Position numbers and translations under genes: made by a program. Below the pieces are notes generated by a model, which had not been told where the DNA came from, did no database searches, and saw nothing but the letters and a program-made list of their open reading frames with translations. DNA of 64,000 nucleotides from Haematococcus lacustris. Its lineage: Eukaryota > Chlorophyta > Chlorophyceae > Chlamydomonadales > Haematococcaceae. This document shows positions 22,601 to 40,200 of this stretch, in pieces; position 1 is the first letter of the stretch; each line of letters starts with the position of its first letter. Location: positions 4,313,852 to 4,377,851 of the forward strand of contig JASKMD010000031.1 of assembly GCA_030144725.1 (NCBI GenBank). Direction: 5' to 3'.

Positions 22601-25233
22601 CCCTCCCCCGGCCCCTGGCTGTCCACAGCGCTGCCCAGCAGCACACCGCCCCCAGGCAGCCCCTGCCCTCACCCACCTACCCACACCCCATGCTGGACCC
22701 CCCCCTCCCTCTGCCACACCCCTCCAGCCCCCCTGACTGCCAACCTCACCCACCACCCCAGTCCCAGCCGCCACCTGCCCAGGGCCGCCGCCCCCCTCCC
22801 CCCAGCAGCCAGCAGGTCAGGCAGCACCTCCAGCAGAGCCAGCCGGGGCTGCCCCCCCGCCTGCTGCCGCTGCTGCTGCGGGTGCACCAGGACATCCTGG
22901 ACCGCGAGCTGCTGGCGCCGGGCCAGGCCCTGCTGCTGGCTGTGTCCGGGGGTCAGGTGCGGCCCCGCCTGCTGCTGCCGCCCTCCCGCACCCCACCCCG
23001 CAAGCCCCACTGAACCCAGCCTTCAAATGTACCCAGCTCCCTTTCCAATGCATGGGCTAGGCAAGCTCGTGTAGGGGCACTGGTTGCTGTCCCCGAGCCC
23101 TGGCAGCAGAGTGTGGGGGGCCATGTGGGTCCTCTGGCGCTCTGTGGCCCAGCTGCTTCCTGGCCCTGCCCTGCCTTGCCCTGCCCACCCGGTGGCACGG
23201 CCTCTCTGGCCATCCAGCCTGACCCACACCCTGGCTTGTGGGGCACAGGGGGGGGGGGACCCCCCTGCTGACCCTGCCCTGACTGGCCCTGCCCTACCCT
23301 ACCCTGCTGCCTTGCCCTGCCTCCCCACCACATGTTTATACCCTACTGGCCTGCATCACACTGCCGCCTGGCGCCCCAACCCACCCCCTGCCCACCTGCC
23401 TACCCACCCACCCACCTGCCCCCCTGGCCCCCTGCCTACCCACCCACCCCCCTGCCCCCTTGCTCCCCTGCCCCCCTGGCCACCCCCTTGCCCCCCTGCC
23501 CCCCCACCCTCAGGACTCGCTGCTGCTGGCCTGGGTCCTGGCCGCCCTGTCAGGGCCGTGGTCCTGGCGCCTGGTGCTGGCCCACTGCGACCACGGCTGG
23601 CGAGCCGACTCTGCCGCCAACGCCCGCCACGTCGCCGACCTGGCTGCCGCCTGGCTGCTGCCCTGCCGCCAGGCCACCGCCCCCCCGGGCTTGCGTTCAG
23701 GAGGGGAAGCGGCGGCCCGTGCATGGCGGTACACATGTTTGGAGTGCATGGCGTGTGAGGCAGGGTGTGATGTGGTGGTGGTGGGTCACACTTTGACAGA
23801 CCAGGTGGAGACACTGCTGCTCAACCTGTTCAGGGGGGCCGGCCTGGATGGCCTGCAGGCTATGCGATGGACGCGACAGCACCGAGCACCAGGCTCCCCA
23901 GGGGGCCAGGGGGGTCAGGGGGGTCAGGGGGGCCAGGGGGGCCCTAGAGGGGCAGGCCACTACAGCAGGTCTGACCAAAGGAGCGGCTGCAGCAGCCAAG
24001 GCAGCACTGGGCGCAGCCAGCTGGGCGGCCAGCTGATGAACAGCCTCACCCACAGCAGTAGCGCTGCCAGCATCCAGGTCAACGTTGCAGACTTTGCCAG
24101 CTTCTCGTCCAGGAGCCACAGCGTAGACCGTGGCAATGCTGGCATCGGCAGGCTCGACAGCAGCCTTGAGACGTCGTTTGACGACCTCGGCCTAGTCCCG
24201 CTGGCTGAGGGCGAAGGTGACGGCGGCGTGGGCCTAGCCTGGGTCCAGCGGCCTACCAGCGCATCGGCCCCGGGTGCAGGCCGCGCCGATGTCCTGGCCC
24301 GCCCAGTCGTGCGACCGCTGCTAGGTGTGACCCGCTCGGAGACGGCTGCGGCTTGTGCGGCCCTGGGCTTGCCAGTGTGGGAAGACAGCACAAACGCCCA
24401 GCTCGACACCTGCCAACGCAATCGTGTCCGACTGGAGCTGATGCCCGCTCTAGCGCAGTTGGCGGTTGGGCGACATGCAAGCCCGCTAGCAGTCGGCGAC
24501 CGCGAGATTAGAGAAGGTGACGTGTCTCCGACGGCATCCCTGCACGTTTGCTCGCTGTCGCTGCAGCGGTCTGCCGTGGAGGTGTTAGAGCGCGAGCTTG
24601 CCACAACCGCCGAAACGTGGCGAAAGCAGTCTAGTCTGCTGGATGGGCTGTCACGCATACGCTTGCAGCAATGCCGGGAGGCGGTGGCGGGAAAACCGGT
24701 CAAGTGGCGAGGCGACCGGGTGCTCGACATTATCGACAGGTGAACCAAGCACATTTTAAACAGGCCTACACGCACACATACGTGAAAGGAAGGGTGCTGT
24801 GGGGACAGCAGCGGGGTTCGACAAGGAAATGTAGAGAGTGAGCCAAGGCGGGAGTACAGCCAGTGTGATCCAATGGAACCAATTCTGTGCGGCGCAACGC
24901 AGTGCTGATGGTTGGCACTCAGCGCCGCCGCCACCCTGCTTGTGTCTCCGCAGGCGCCTGCTTGCGACGCAGCCGCTGGGCTTGCAACGCCGTGTGGTGC
25001 GCCTCCTCCTGGGCCAACTGCCCTGGAGCCACGGACAGTTGACGTTCGAGCTGGTGGAACAGGTGCAGGGCCTGCTTACCGCGCCCTCTGGCACAAGCAG
25101 CGGCACGCTGGGCTGGGTGGCGGTCACCGAGACGGCTAGCGTCGGTGACGCGGAAGACCCGCGGCCTCGCAAGAGCGCCGTGTGTGCACTGGTACAGCGC
25201 GACCTGCTGGTGCTGGCGGCTGGTGCAAGATGA
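19690..25233 (+). CDS. TilS-like tRNA(Ile)-lysidine synthetase with two PP-loop modules
   Basis: TilS modifies C34 of tRNA-Ile(CAU) to lysidine. In algae it would act in plastids or mitochondria. Module 1 has SGSQ (about 20527) spliced to SSVALAHVL (20922), HCQADTG, GLTATDLAAQLLGDLF (about 21290) and YLRHHFHPRIDAVLAR (about 22110). Module 2 has SGGQ (about 22955) spliced to DSLLLAWVL (23514), HCDHGWR, ARAWRYTCLECMA, GHTLTDQVETLLLNLFRG (about 23790), RPLLGVTR, EDSTNAQLDTCQRNRVRLELMP, and a last exon (about 24950-25233) with PLGLQRRVVRLLL, like the TilS C-terminal region. Module 1 lacks the PP-loop Asp and other key residues, while module 2 keeps them. The exon ending at 24734 and the one starting near 24949 join in frame. 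The start is uncertain: 19690 or the more transit-peptide-like ATG at 19921. Two separate genes cannot be excluded. Confidence 0.75.
20838..20895. repeat. (CCGCA)n pentamer array next to a 3' splice site
   Basis: About eleven copies of the pentamer lie in the intron that splits the first PP-loop motif of the TilS-like gene. It ends about 25 bases before the acceptor TGCAG|AGCTCAG at 20922. Confidence 0.85.
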
Positions 25234-25654
25234 CGAGGCAGCGAGGCGCCTCATCGGCTGCTTGCGACCGTACACGTTTGTTTGGTTTGTCAAGGCGCAC
25301 TGGAGTGTGCTGACGTGTCTCATCCCGCTGGGGAAAGGCGGTGGCAGAGTGGTATTATAACTTGACTTGAACAGACTAAAGCGGACACGATGATGCTGTC
25401 CATGGTCGCGCGCATGCCGTCATGCAGTGGATTTTGTCAGTTACGCCCAACTGCATGCCTAATAGCCTGATTGCACTCTGGTTTCTTCTCTTCTTTTATA
25501 CTTCGCATTGGTCAAGTATGTGCAAGCACACCAGGTTTTGAGCGCCGCAAAGATGCATGCGGCTGGGATCCTAGTAATCAGGCTGATGCAAGCATAGGGT
25601 CGCCGGCCAGGAAGCGGCTGGGTCGATGTGTGGTAACAATCCTGCGGGCCGCAA
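25234..25654. promoter_or_regulatory. Intergenic region upstream of the ankyrin-type gene
   Basis: About 420 bases of moderate GC lie between the TilS-like stop and the ATG at 25655. A TATA-like word (cttttatac) at about 25492-25500 lies some 155 bases upstream of the ATG and could be a core promoter element. It should also contain the 3' UTR of the TilS-like gene. Functional roles are inferred from position. Confidence 0.3.
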
Positions 25655-30927
<5,273 letters not shown>

Positions 30928-31219
30928 GCATGCTTTTAGCAAGGTAGCGACGAAGGAAAGCAGGAGAGGGTGTGCAGTGCTTAACTCCACGCATACAAAA
31001 ACATGTGTTCGCCACGACATCATGCTTCATTGATATGCTGTGCGCATGCAACATTCAAATGAGTGGCCTGTTCAAGCTGCTGGCTACTATAGGCCCGTTT
31101 CGCGCGCACTTCGAAAGATGCAGTGTATCAAATCCCGATCTGCGGTAGTCTGATCATTTGACCAGCAATTATTGCGAGCCTCCATTCCTCGCGGTTTGTG
31201 ATATGCTTAACCGGTTCGC
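30928..31219. other. Convergent intergenic region
   Basis: About 290 bases between the stop of the ankyrin-type gene (plus) and the lowest stop of the large minus-strand gene. It should contain both 3' ends. No gene or repeat was recognised. Confidence 0.45.
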
Positions 31220-34200
31220 TCAAGGTGCGTCCGCTGTAGCACCAGGCGTAGCTGCTGGCGCCTCATCGGCGCCCTTGTCCGAATAGGTTTTGTCGCCCAC
31301 CTGCACGCGCCACAGCGACATCGACGGCTTCAGGTACGTGATCGTGAAAGACGCCCGACCTGCAGGTGCTTGCTATCTGCTTGCTACCTGCTTGCTTACA
31401 GCCATTCCCTCAGGCCGATAGAGCTGGGTGAATCCGTGCTGAAATGGCTGCCGCCATGCAACCCGCTCTCTGATTTACCAATAATGTCTACGATAGCCAC
31501 CTCCCTCCTCCTTCCTCCTCCCTGTCTGGCTCACCTTCACCGTCACGGTCTTGCCACTGGCCTCATCACTCTTCTTCAGGTTCATGGCGAGCCCGCTGCC
31601 CGCAGCCTGCAGTACATGCCACCCCCGCATCAAATTTAATCAATGGCCAGGTCAGAGGAGGGCAGGGCTGCCACCCTGTCAGCCCTTCCAGCGTCTGAGG
31701 AAGGCCCAGCCCACGGCCAGGGAATAGCTTTGCAACAGCTGCTAGCCAGTGCATGCAGTGGGAGCAGGCTGCGCCTAAGGCAGCAGCTCTCCCCTAAGCG
31801 CACGCCAGCTCTGTCGAAGTAGTCTTCTTCTTCTTCTTCTTCTTTTTTCTGCTGCTGCTGCTGCTGCTAGCTATTGCTGGGTTCTAACAAGGCCAGGGGC
31901 GCCTGAGGCTGTGCGCACCAGGAGGGAGTTGACCACCGCGCCCACAGTGCCTGCCCCAGTGAAGGCCGCCACCCCGACGAAGATGAAGACGAAGACGAGG
32001 AGCAGAATAATGCTACACACGCCATGTCAGCAGCAGAATCTTTGCATAGGATGGGCAAAGCCGGGTAGGAGGGTGGGGTTGAATCACACCAATGATGTTT
32101 TGCGTGAACATAATGATTGGAACCAAGAGCATGCTTTTGATGACCAATTATCGTTACCAAAGCTGCCATAGCGTCGTATAGGCCAAGGGCTGCTGTGCCC
32201 AAGCGTGGCACGGCATGGCAGGGGTGGTGGTGCGTGGCTTGGCAGCAGGCAGCTATGCTACTAGGTGCTTTGCTTGGGCCCACCACCCACATTGCGTACA
32301 GCAGCAGCAGCAGCAGGCGGACCCGCGTCATGCCCGCTCCTTTCAGGGACTGCTTCACCACCATGTCCTGCAGCAAGCAATTCATGCTTTGCTGCTCATG
32401 CACATACCCTGCCCTGTCAACCGGGACATGGACCATGGTGGTACGATCATCACTGCATGAATTTCCCGGGAAACCCCAGTTGAAAAGGCCACCGCCCGTA
32501 TCAATGCACATTGCGCGATGGCTTAGAAGAAGCAGAAGGGCGTCGACAAGCAAATCGAAAGGTGTGTGTCCCTAGCCGACTGTAAGCTACGTGAGGGCTA
32601 ACCCCGGAGTACCCTGGCCTGGGCTACAAGCGGCTGCAAGACAAGCCTCCCAAGGCCCACCAGCAGCAGCCTGCTGAGGCACAGTAGTGTGTGCCTCCTT
32701 TGTTAAGCTGTCATCAGCTTACAATCAGCGCATGTTTTTGATGCCAGCTCTACACAATAGCCCTCGCGGTCAGGCAATAGTGTAGGTGGTAGGCACTCAT
32801 GCACCATGTCCATGTGCACTGGGTATACTCCACACAGCCCATTAACACCAATTGGGTCGGGCCACTATTGGCCCCTAGTATTCCCGCTAGTGGCTGCTAG
32901 TGCCCACTACTGGTCCAGCTCAACTGGAGGCCCTAGTGAGGGACAAGGGGGCTGTCGACCGGCAGTCACAGTCATGCCGCCGCCTCGATTGCATACTGTA
33001 GTGATACGCCCTGTTGGTGATTTGGTACGCTGATTTGGTGAAACCCGAAAAAACGGTCCCAAAGGCCCTAATGGCACATATTTGGTGACAGCGCCTGCCT
33101 CAAACATTGAAGTGATACGTGTTTGGTGACTCCCTATTCTCAATAGATCTATGAAGCCAGAGGCTGCCAAGTGCAACACCTAGCAATAGCACATTGTCCA
33201 CATATGTATTTGTTCACTAGTGGGGCAGCCGCCTTTGGGCACTGAAGCGTGTGGCTGCTTCCATCACAGCCTCATCATCCTCACTATCACTCTCGCCCTC
33301 ACGGCTATCAGAGCTGCTGCTGGCTGAGCTGCTGGCACTGCAGCTGTCGCTTCCATCAGCCTCCACCGTGGCAGCAGCCCTCGAAGCTTGTTTTCAGCTT
33401 TGGCGCCATATACCATAGAGTTATGGTGAACTTGAGGGTGCTGCTATAAATTTGGTTACAGCTGCATCTCAAACAAATGGTGATACAATTTGGTGCCGAA
33501 TTGATTTGGTGAAATCACCAACAGGGCGTATCACTACAGTATACACCAGGGTTTGGGTGCACGCCATGCATTGACATGCGCATAGATGACTAATGTGCAG
33601 CTGTGCCATTACAATGTGAAGGGGGCTGGTAGGCTGGGCCCAAGTAGAGGTCAAGTCTTCGAGTCCTTAGCAGAGCCCCCTCTTGCCCATCGCCCCCCGT
33701 GCCCTCAACGCACCTGAATCTGACTGTAGCACGCCTCGAACTCCTTGAAGCCTATCTTGCGATCGCCGCTAGTGTCGAACTGCGCCGTGCAAGACCAAGC
33801 TGTTGCAGTTGCTGCGATGCGCTCATGCTATCGTCGCAGCGCGCTTCCCTAACGTTTGAGTCGCTCACGAGCCTGGCCGTTTAGATACATTGGTTGCCGG
33901 GGAAGGCCCGCCCGTCTCACCATATCGCGTCGCACTGGCGCAATACTATCTTTCGTCAGCTTACCTTGGTGAACAGCTCGCGGCGCTGGTCGCCCACGAG
34001 CTGGATCTCCAAGTGGTCCAGCAGCGCACAGAAGGAGGCATAGTCCAACCCCTCGCCCGCCTCGTCAGCGTACAACGCATAAATCTGCAAACAGCGAAGG
34101 GCCAGCAACCAGGTGCGCCATGATCACCGGCAGCACCAATACCCGATGCGGAGTGGTTTGGATGGCGTACGGGTCATACATCACTCGGCCCTCCTTTGAC

Positions 34201-37200
34201 ATGCCCCGGCAGTACATCCTTCATCGCCCGTGCGTGTGAAGTATGTGCGTGCGTTGACGCCTGTCCCTTCCCCGGATCCTGGAAACCTCGCCACTGCGTT
34301 TTTCACCTGGTAGGCTGACAGCTTCTTCCCCTTGTTCCCCGGCGGTTCTGCCGCCTTGGCCTGAGGCCCTCCAAGGCCAGCTGGTGCCCCCACCCCGCTA
34401 AGCAGCCCCTTCACCTGATCTGCACAGCGTGACATGCAGCAGGAGGACATCCCATCAGCCCCAAGTGACCCAGCTGACCCTCCCTTCACACAATGTCAAC
34501 ACCCAAGGTGGCCCTCCACCCCCCTCCCCTCCACCCCGCTGAGGCTCCCTCCCTCCAACTCAGTGGCTAGCACTCAGTATCCAGTGGTGTACACTCAGTA
34601 TCCAGTGGTGCACACTCAGCGGCCCCTGCGTGTGCACTCACCCATGAGCCCACCACCGGGCATCGCCCCTGGGGCCCCTCCTGGACCAGCTGCAGGAGGG
34701 CCTCCGGGGTGGTGATGGAGGCCTGCCCCAGGCCACCAGCCACCTGCCGCTCCCCCACCGCCTTGACCCTGACCGCCGAAGGGGTTTGCCCAGGCCGGCG
34801 GGGCGGCGGCTGTCCCACCACCTGCCCCCCCCACGGGCATGCCCCAGGACGGCTGCCAGGGAGGAGGCATCTCTGCTCCAGGGGCATCTCTGCTCCAGGG
34901 TCCAGGCCCCCACCCCCAGCCAGCACCTGCCCCCCCTCCCTCCCAGGAAGCGGTCAGTGTTGGGTGCTGGGCAGGGCCTAGGTCGCTGCGAGGGCTGCCA
35001 GGCCCTCCACCCAGCCCTGGCCCAGGTCCTTGTCTCAGCCCTAGTCCCTGGCCGTGCTGCTGCCTGCTGCTCTGCTCAGCCTCCCTGCCCCCCGCCCCCA
35101 GCAGTGGCATCATCTCCAGTGCTGCATCGCCCCCCATAGGCCAGGGAGCTGGAGCAGGGAGGGTTGGCGGCAGAGGTGGGGGGGGCTGGGGAGCGGGGGC
35201 GGGCGCTGGAGTGGGCATCGCTGAGGCTGCTGCCACCTCCCCCAGGAGGTCAGTCAGTGGGGGTGTGACGTGCCCAGCTCTCCCTGAACCTGTCCTGGAA
35301 GCAGCGGACCCAGGCCTGGAAAGGGAGCCGGAGCGAGGGGTTGAACCTGGGACCACGGGTGGCTTAGGCGCCAGTCCCACCCTTTCTGGTGACTGCAAGC
35401 TGGTGAGTAAGGCCAGAGAGGCGGGCCCCCCGCCTGAGCCTCTGCTGCTATCAGCCTCAGTGGCAAGATCTGGTGTGGAGGAGTGGGAAGGGCTGGTAAT
35501 TGATCCAGGTAAGTCAGGGGCTGGGTCGTGAGGCCGGATGACGGATAGCTGGCCCAGGCTGCCTTGCACCTGGTCAGGTCACGTCACAGAGGGCGGGGCG
35601 GGGCTAGGGTTAGGGTTAGTGGGGGTGGGGTTGGGCGGGGTGGGGTGGGGTGGGGTTTTGACCCCTGACCCTGCCATATTGTCATATAGCTTCCCCCACC
35701 CCCAACCCTCCTTGCCCCAACATCAGCTTCACCCCTTGGTTGCAGCTGTCAAGCACACGCAGGGCATCTCATACAGCAAATGGTGGAAACATACCTGGCC
35801 TTCCAATGCCTGTAGGCCTGTCCCAAGAGCTCCTTTCATCTTGTCGTCCACCTGGTACGCTGCCTTACTGGCTTCATCCATTATCCCCTGCAGCCCCCCG
35901 CCCATCCCCTCCAGCTGGCCCATACCCTGCTGCACCATCCCCTGCAGCCCTCCGCCAACGCCCCCCAGCTGGCCCAAACCCTGCTGCACCATCCCCTGCA
36001 GCCCTCCGCCAACGCCCCCCAGCTGGCCCAAACCCTGCTGCACCATCCCCTGCAGCCCTCCGCCAACGCCCCCCAGCTGGCCCAAACCCTGCTGCACCAT
36101 CCCCTGCAGCCCTCCGCCAACGCCCCCAAGCTGGTCCATCCCCTGCTGCACCATCCCCTGCAGCCCTCCGCCAACGCCCCCCAGCTGGCCCAAACCCTGC
36201 TGCACCATCCCCTGCAGCCCTCCGCCAACGCCCCCAAGCTGGTCCAAACCCTGCTGCACCATCCCCTGCAGCCCTCCGCCCATCCCCTCCAGCTGGCCCA
36301 AACCCTGCTGCACCATCCCCTGAGCACCTGCCTGCAGCCCTGCTAGCTGGGCCGCACCCTGCTGCCAGGCACTGCCAAGGCTGCTGCCAAAGCCACTGCC
36401 AGCCACCCCCTGCACTGCGCCCTGCACCGCCCCTCCGGCTTTGCGCAGACCCTCCATGGCGTCCTGCAATCGCGACTGGAAGGTGTCCGTGACCAGGGCC
36501 CTTACTCGTGCCGTGTAGGCATGCAACTCCGCTAGCAACCTAAGGGGGAAAGGACACATCACATGTCAAGTAGGTGAGGCAGGAGATAGGAGGAGGCAGG
36601 AGGAGGCAGGAGGTCGGGCGGTCGGGAGGTCGGAGGGCGAAGGAGGGTGGAGGGAGGAGGAGGGCGGAGGAGGGCGGAGGAGGGCGGATGACGGAGGATG
36701 GCGGAGGATGGCGGGGGGCGGAGGGCGGAGGAGGGCGGAGGAGGGCGGAGGAGGGCGGAGGGCGGAAGAGGGCGGAGGGAGGAGGAGGGCGGAGGAGGGC
36801 GGAGGGCGGAAGAGGGCGGAGGAGGGCGGAGGGCGGAAGGCGGAGGGCGGAGGGCGGAAGGCGGAGGGTGGGTTCTGGCTTACCGGGCGTAAGTTGCTTG
36901 AGAGTGTAGCAACATGGTGATGGTGGCCACTGAATAGGGCAAGTACCTGGGGGCGACACGAATGGGAGGGGGCTAAGTGGCATGGCAAGCTTTGGTTAGG
37001 GGAGTGTGGCAAGGCTAATGTTCAGGGGGCTGGGGGGATGCGAGCAAGGTTACAAGTGTGGGAGGTTGCACTTAAGCAGTGACATGAACTTGTCGAGGCC
37101 AGACACTGCGCCCCTGTGGCAGTGGCCAGTACCAGGCCTGTGCAGGTCAGGGTCCGTGGCTGGTGCTGCCCTGTGGCTGTGGGGTAGGAGTTAAAGTCCA

Positions 37201-40200
37201 GGTGGCAAATGTGGGGCAGAGGCAGGTATGGCAAGGTCAACCCTGGAAGTGCATGTGATCAGGTTGGGGAGGATGGGGGTGGGGTGGAGAGAGGTGCCCT
37301 GGCCGTGGCTGGCTTACTTGTTGGGGTTGACCACGGCGCCCAGGATAAGCCAGCACACCACTTCAAACAGGTAGGCCACCAGCAACGCCACTACCACCAC
37401 CAGGTACGCCCAGTACAGGGTGCGGATCTACACAGGGCATGGTAGGAGGGGGCAAAACAAAGAGGGGGGGGGCAGAGGGTAAGGGAAAACAGGGCAGAGG
37501 GCAAGCAGGCGCAACGCAGAGCATAGCAGGTCCTGCTATATGTGGCCTTGTGAGCAGGTGCAGGCTAGGTGAGTTGAGGGCGGGGAGGGTATCAAGGCAA
37601 CGACAGATCTGGGGCTGGCTCTGCTACACTCATAGAACTTAATCCCTGCATTGGTCCCTGCACTTTGCCGACCTTGTCCGATCAGGCTGTAACTTTAATA
37701 AATGGTAGTTTACAAGTAATAAAACATAATTTTCAGGAAAAATATTTTGATAAAATCAAAGGCGGTTGCGCTGTGGCCCTGGGGCGTAAGTGCAGGGATG
37801 AGTGCAGGAATTGATTTGTCTAAAATATTTTTCTTGCAAAATATGTTTTACTAGGGCAGTGGGCCCGTCCCACATCGGACGGCAGCATGCCACATTTCTT
37901 TAACAACCAACCCGATAAACAGCCAGTCAAGCAAGCCCGCATGCAACCAAATAAAACTATGCACATGCCTGGGTTGGCAACGTCAGGTCATGTGTCAGGA
38001 AAGAAGTAAAGACTACGCCCTCGCCATCAAGCGTGCAAGCAGGGTGGAGAGAAGCCTCACGGCATGCCCTTGCTATCCTGCCACCAGGGAAGGTCATGTG
38101 TTAGGTCAATTGGAACCTGCTCAGGTCATGCTCATGTCGACAGTGTGGCCCGTGATTACCTGATGTGCAAGATTGCTATGCCTTACTGAACACTAACCGC
38201 AGCCACTCCCAAGGACATTTGACATTGCTCGAGTGGAATGTCTTCACCGTGTTGCTGTTTGTTACATAGTGTGGGGTTGCTGTTAAATTCTTCAGCCCTC
38301 ATGTCAAGCCAGTCATGTCCCCGCTGTCATGCTTGCCAATCCTCAGCTGGTTGTTCATCGCTTGCAATACTCAGCTGAAGCATCAATTGTGCACCATCGC
38401 ACAATCCCTCTGCACCCATTGCCAAGTATAAACCACCAGCATGCAACATGTGATGGCTGGTTCATGCACCGCTGGCTTTCAAGTCTGCCATCAACACCCT
38501 AGTGGAACTCCCTCCACTTCCAACCTGCTGCCGCACCCAGTTGCATGCTCAAGCTGTTGCCTCCTGCTTCAGATCATGAGGTTGCTGCCGCTGCCGCTGT
38601 CGCTGCCCCTGCTGCCCCTGCTGCCGCTGCTGCCGCTGCTGCTGCCCCTGCCCCTGCTGCCCCTGCCGCCCCTACTGCCCCTGCCGCCCCTGCTGCCCCT
38701 GCTGCTGCCCCTGTTACTGCTGCTGCTGCCCCTGTTACTGCTGCCCCTGCTGCTGCTGCCCCTGCTACTGCTGCCCCTGCTGCTGCTGGTGATGATGCAG
38801 CTGCTGCTGCCCCTGCTGCTGCCGCCGTCGCCGCTGCTGCTGCCCCTGCAACTGCTGCCGCTGCTGCCCCTGCTGCCCCAGCTGCCCCGGCTGCTGCTGC
38901 CCCTGTAACTGCCGCCCCTGCTGCTGCTGCCCCTGCCCCTGCTGCCCCTGCTGCTGCTGCCCCTGCTGCTATTGCCCCTGCTTCTGCTGCCCCTGCTGTT
39001 GCTGGTGATGATGGCGCTGCTGCTGCCCCTACTGCTGCCGCCGCCGCCGCTGCTGCTGCTGCTGCCCCTGCAGCTGCTGCCCCTGCTGCTGCTGCCCCTG
39101 CTACTGCTGCCCCTGCTGCCCTGCTGCTGCTGCCCCTGCTACTGCTGCCCTTGCTGCTCCTGCCCCTGCTATTGCCTGCTGCCTACCGTTGCCTACTGTT
39201 GCCTTCTGCTTCCCCTGCTGCCCCTGCCCTGCTGCCCCTGCTGCTGTTGCCCCTGTTGCTACTGCCCCTGCTGCTCCTGCCCCCGCTGCTGCTGCCCCTG
39301 CTGCTGCTGCCCCTGCTGCTGCTGCCCCTGTTGCTGCTGCCCTTGCTGCTCCTGCCCCTGCTGTTGCCTGCTGCCTACCGTTGCCTACTGTTGCCTTCTG
39401 CTTCCCCTGCTGCCCCTGCCCTGCTGCCCCTGCTGCTGTTGCCCCTGCTGCTCCTGCCCCCGCTGCTGCTGCCCCTGCTGCTGCTGCCCCTGCTGCTGCT
39501 GCCCCTGTTGCTGCTGCCCTTGCTGCTCCTGCCCCTGCTGTTGCCTGTTGCCTACTACTGCTGCTGCCGCTGCTGTTGCCCCTGCCCCTGCTGCCCCTGC
39601 AGCTGCTGCCCCTGCTGTTGCTGCCCCTGCTGCTCGCCTGGCTGCTTTTCGGGGCTAGACACCTGCCATCAGGTGCTTTGGGGACGTGAGGCTCCCTTGC
39701 GCTGAAGCAGAGGTTGAGCATGTTTTACCGCATAGGCAGTGCGCAAGGTTGACGTGCACGCCACGCACGCCACGGCCAAGTGCCGCATCCGTGAGGTGCA
39801 GCCCAGTCCTGGTCCTGGACTGCGGCTGTCAGTTCAAAATGATGGACCAACCTGTGTCATATTCATCCAGGGCCGGGGCTGTACAGGGCCGGGTCTTTGT
39901 TTGACTGGACTGTCGGTTGACGGGCCGGCCAGACCATTCAAAACGAAATACCGCGAGTGGACGCGCTGGCGTGTACTTTAATAGAACCACTACTCATCTC
40001 TATTTTTAAGGCCTCCAAATTTTAGAACGACTTTCGATCTTACCGCACAGTGAGTCGCGATCGATTTCCTCGATGTACTATGCGGTGTTGAAGTTGGGAG
40101 AGGTCGCACGCTGAATCGCAGGCCATTCCGAGCACTTTTTTCTTGCCCCCTTAAGTTTTTTATATGTAGATTTTCTGCAAACTACCATTTATCAAAATAT

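Noticed and set aside
31867..32553. A 228-residue minus-strand open frame
   Set aside because: Its C-terminal part is the wrong register of the transmembrane exon at 32017-31871, and the rest has no motif or codon pattern of a gene.
35320..35400. B-box-like GGTTCAACCCC on the minus strand suggesting another SINE
   Set aside because: It is inside an open Pro/Ser-rich exon and reads as coding sequence, with no A-box or tail, so chance is as likely.
35538..36492. Antisense proteins of about 250 residues opposite the 18-residue repeat
   Set aside because: The 54-bp unit is a multiple of three, so the opposite strand stays open without selection. The minus-strand frame joins membrane exons.
38545..39705. 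A 386-residue Ala/Pro/Leu-rich protein
   Set aside because: It is composed almost wholly of the CTG/CCCCTG array, with an equally long frame in another register and no motif. It lies inside a transposon-like unit.
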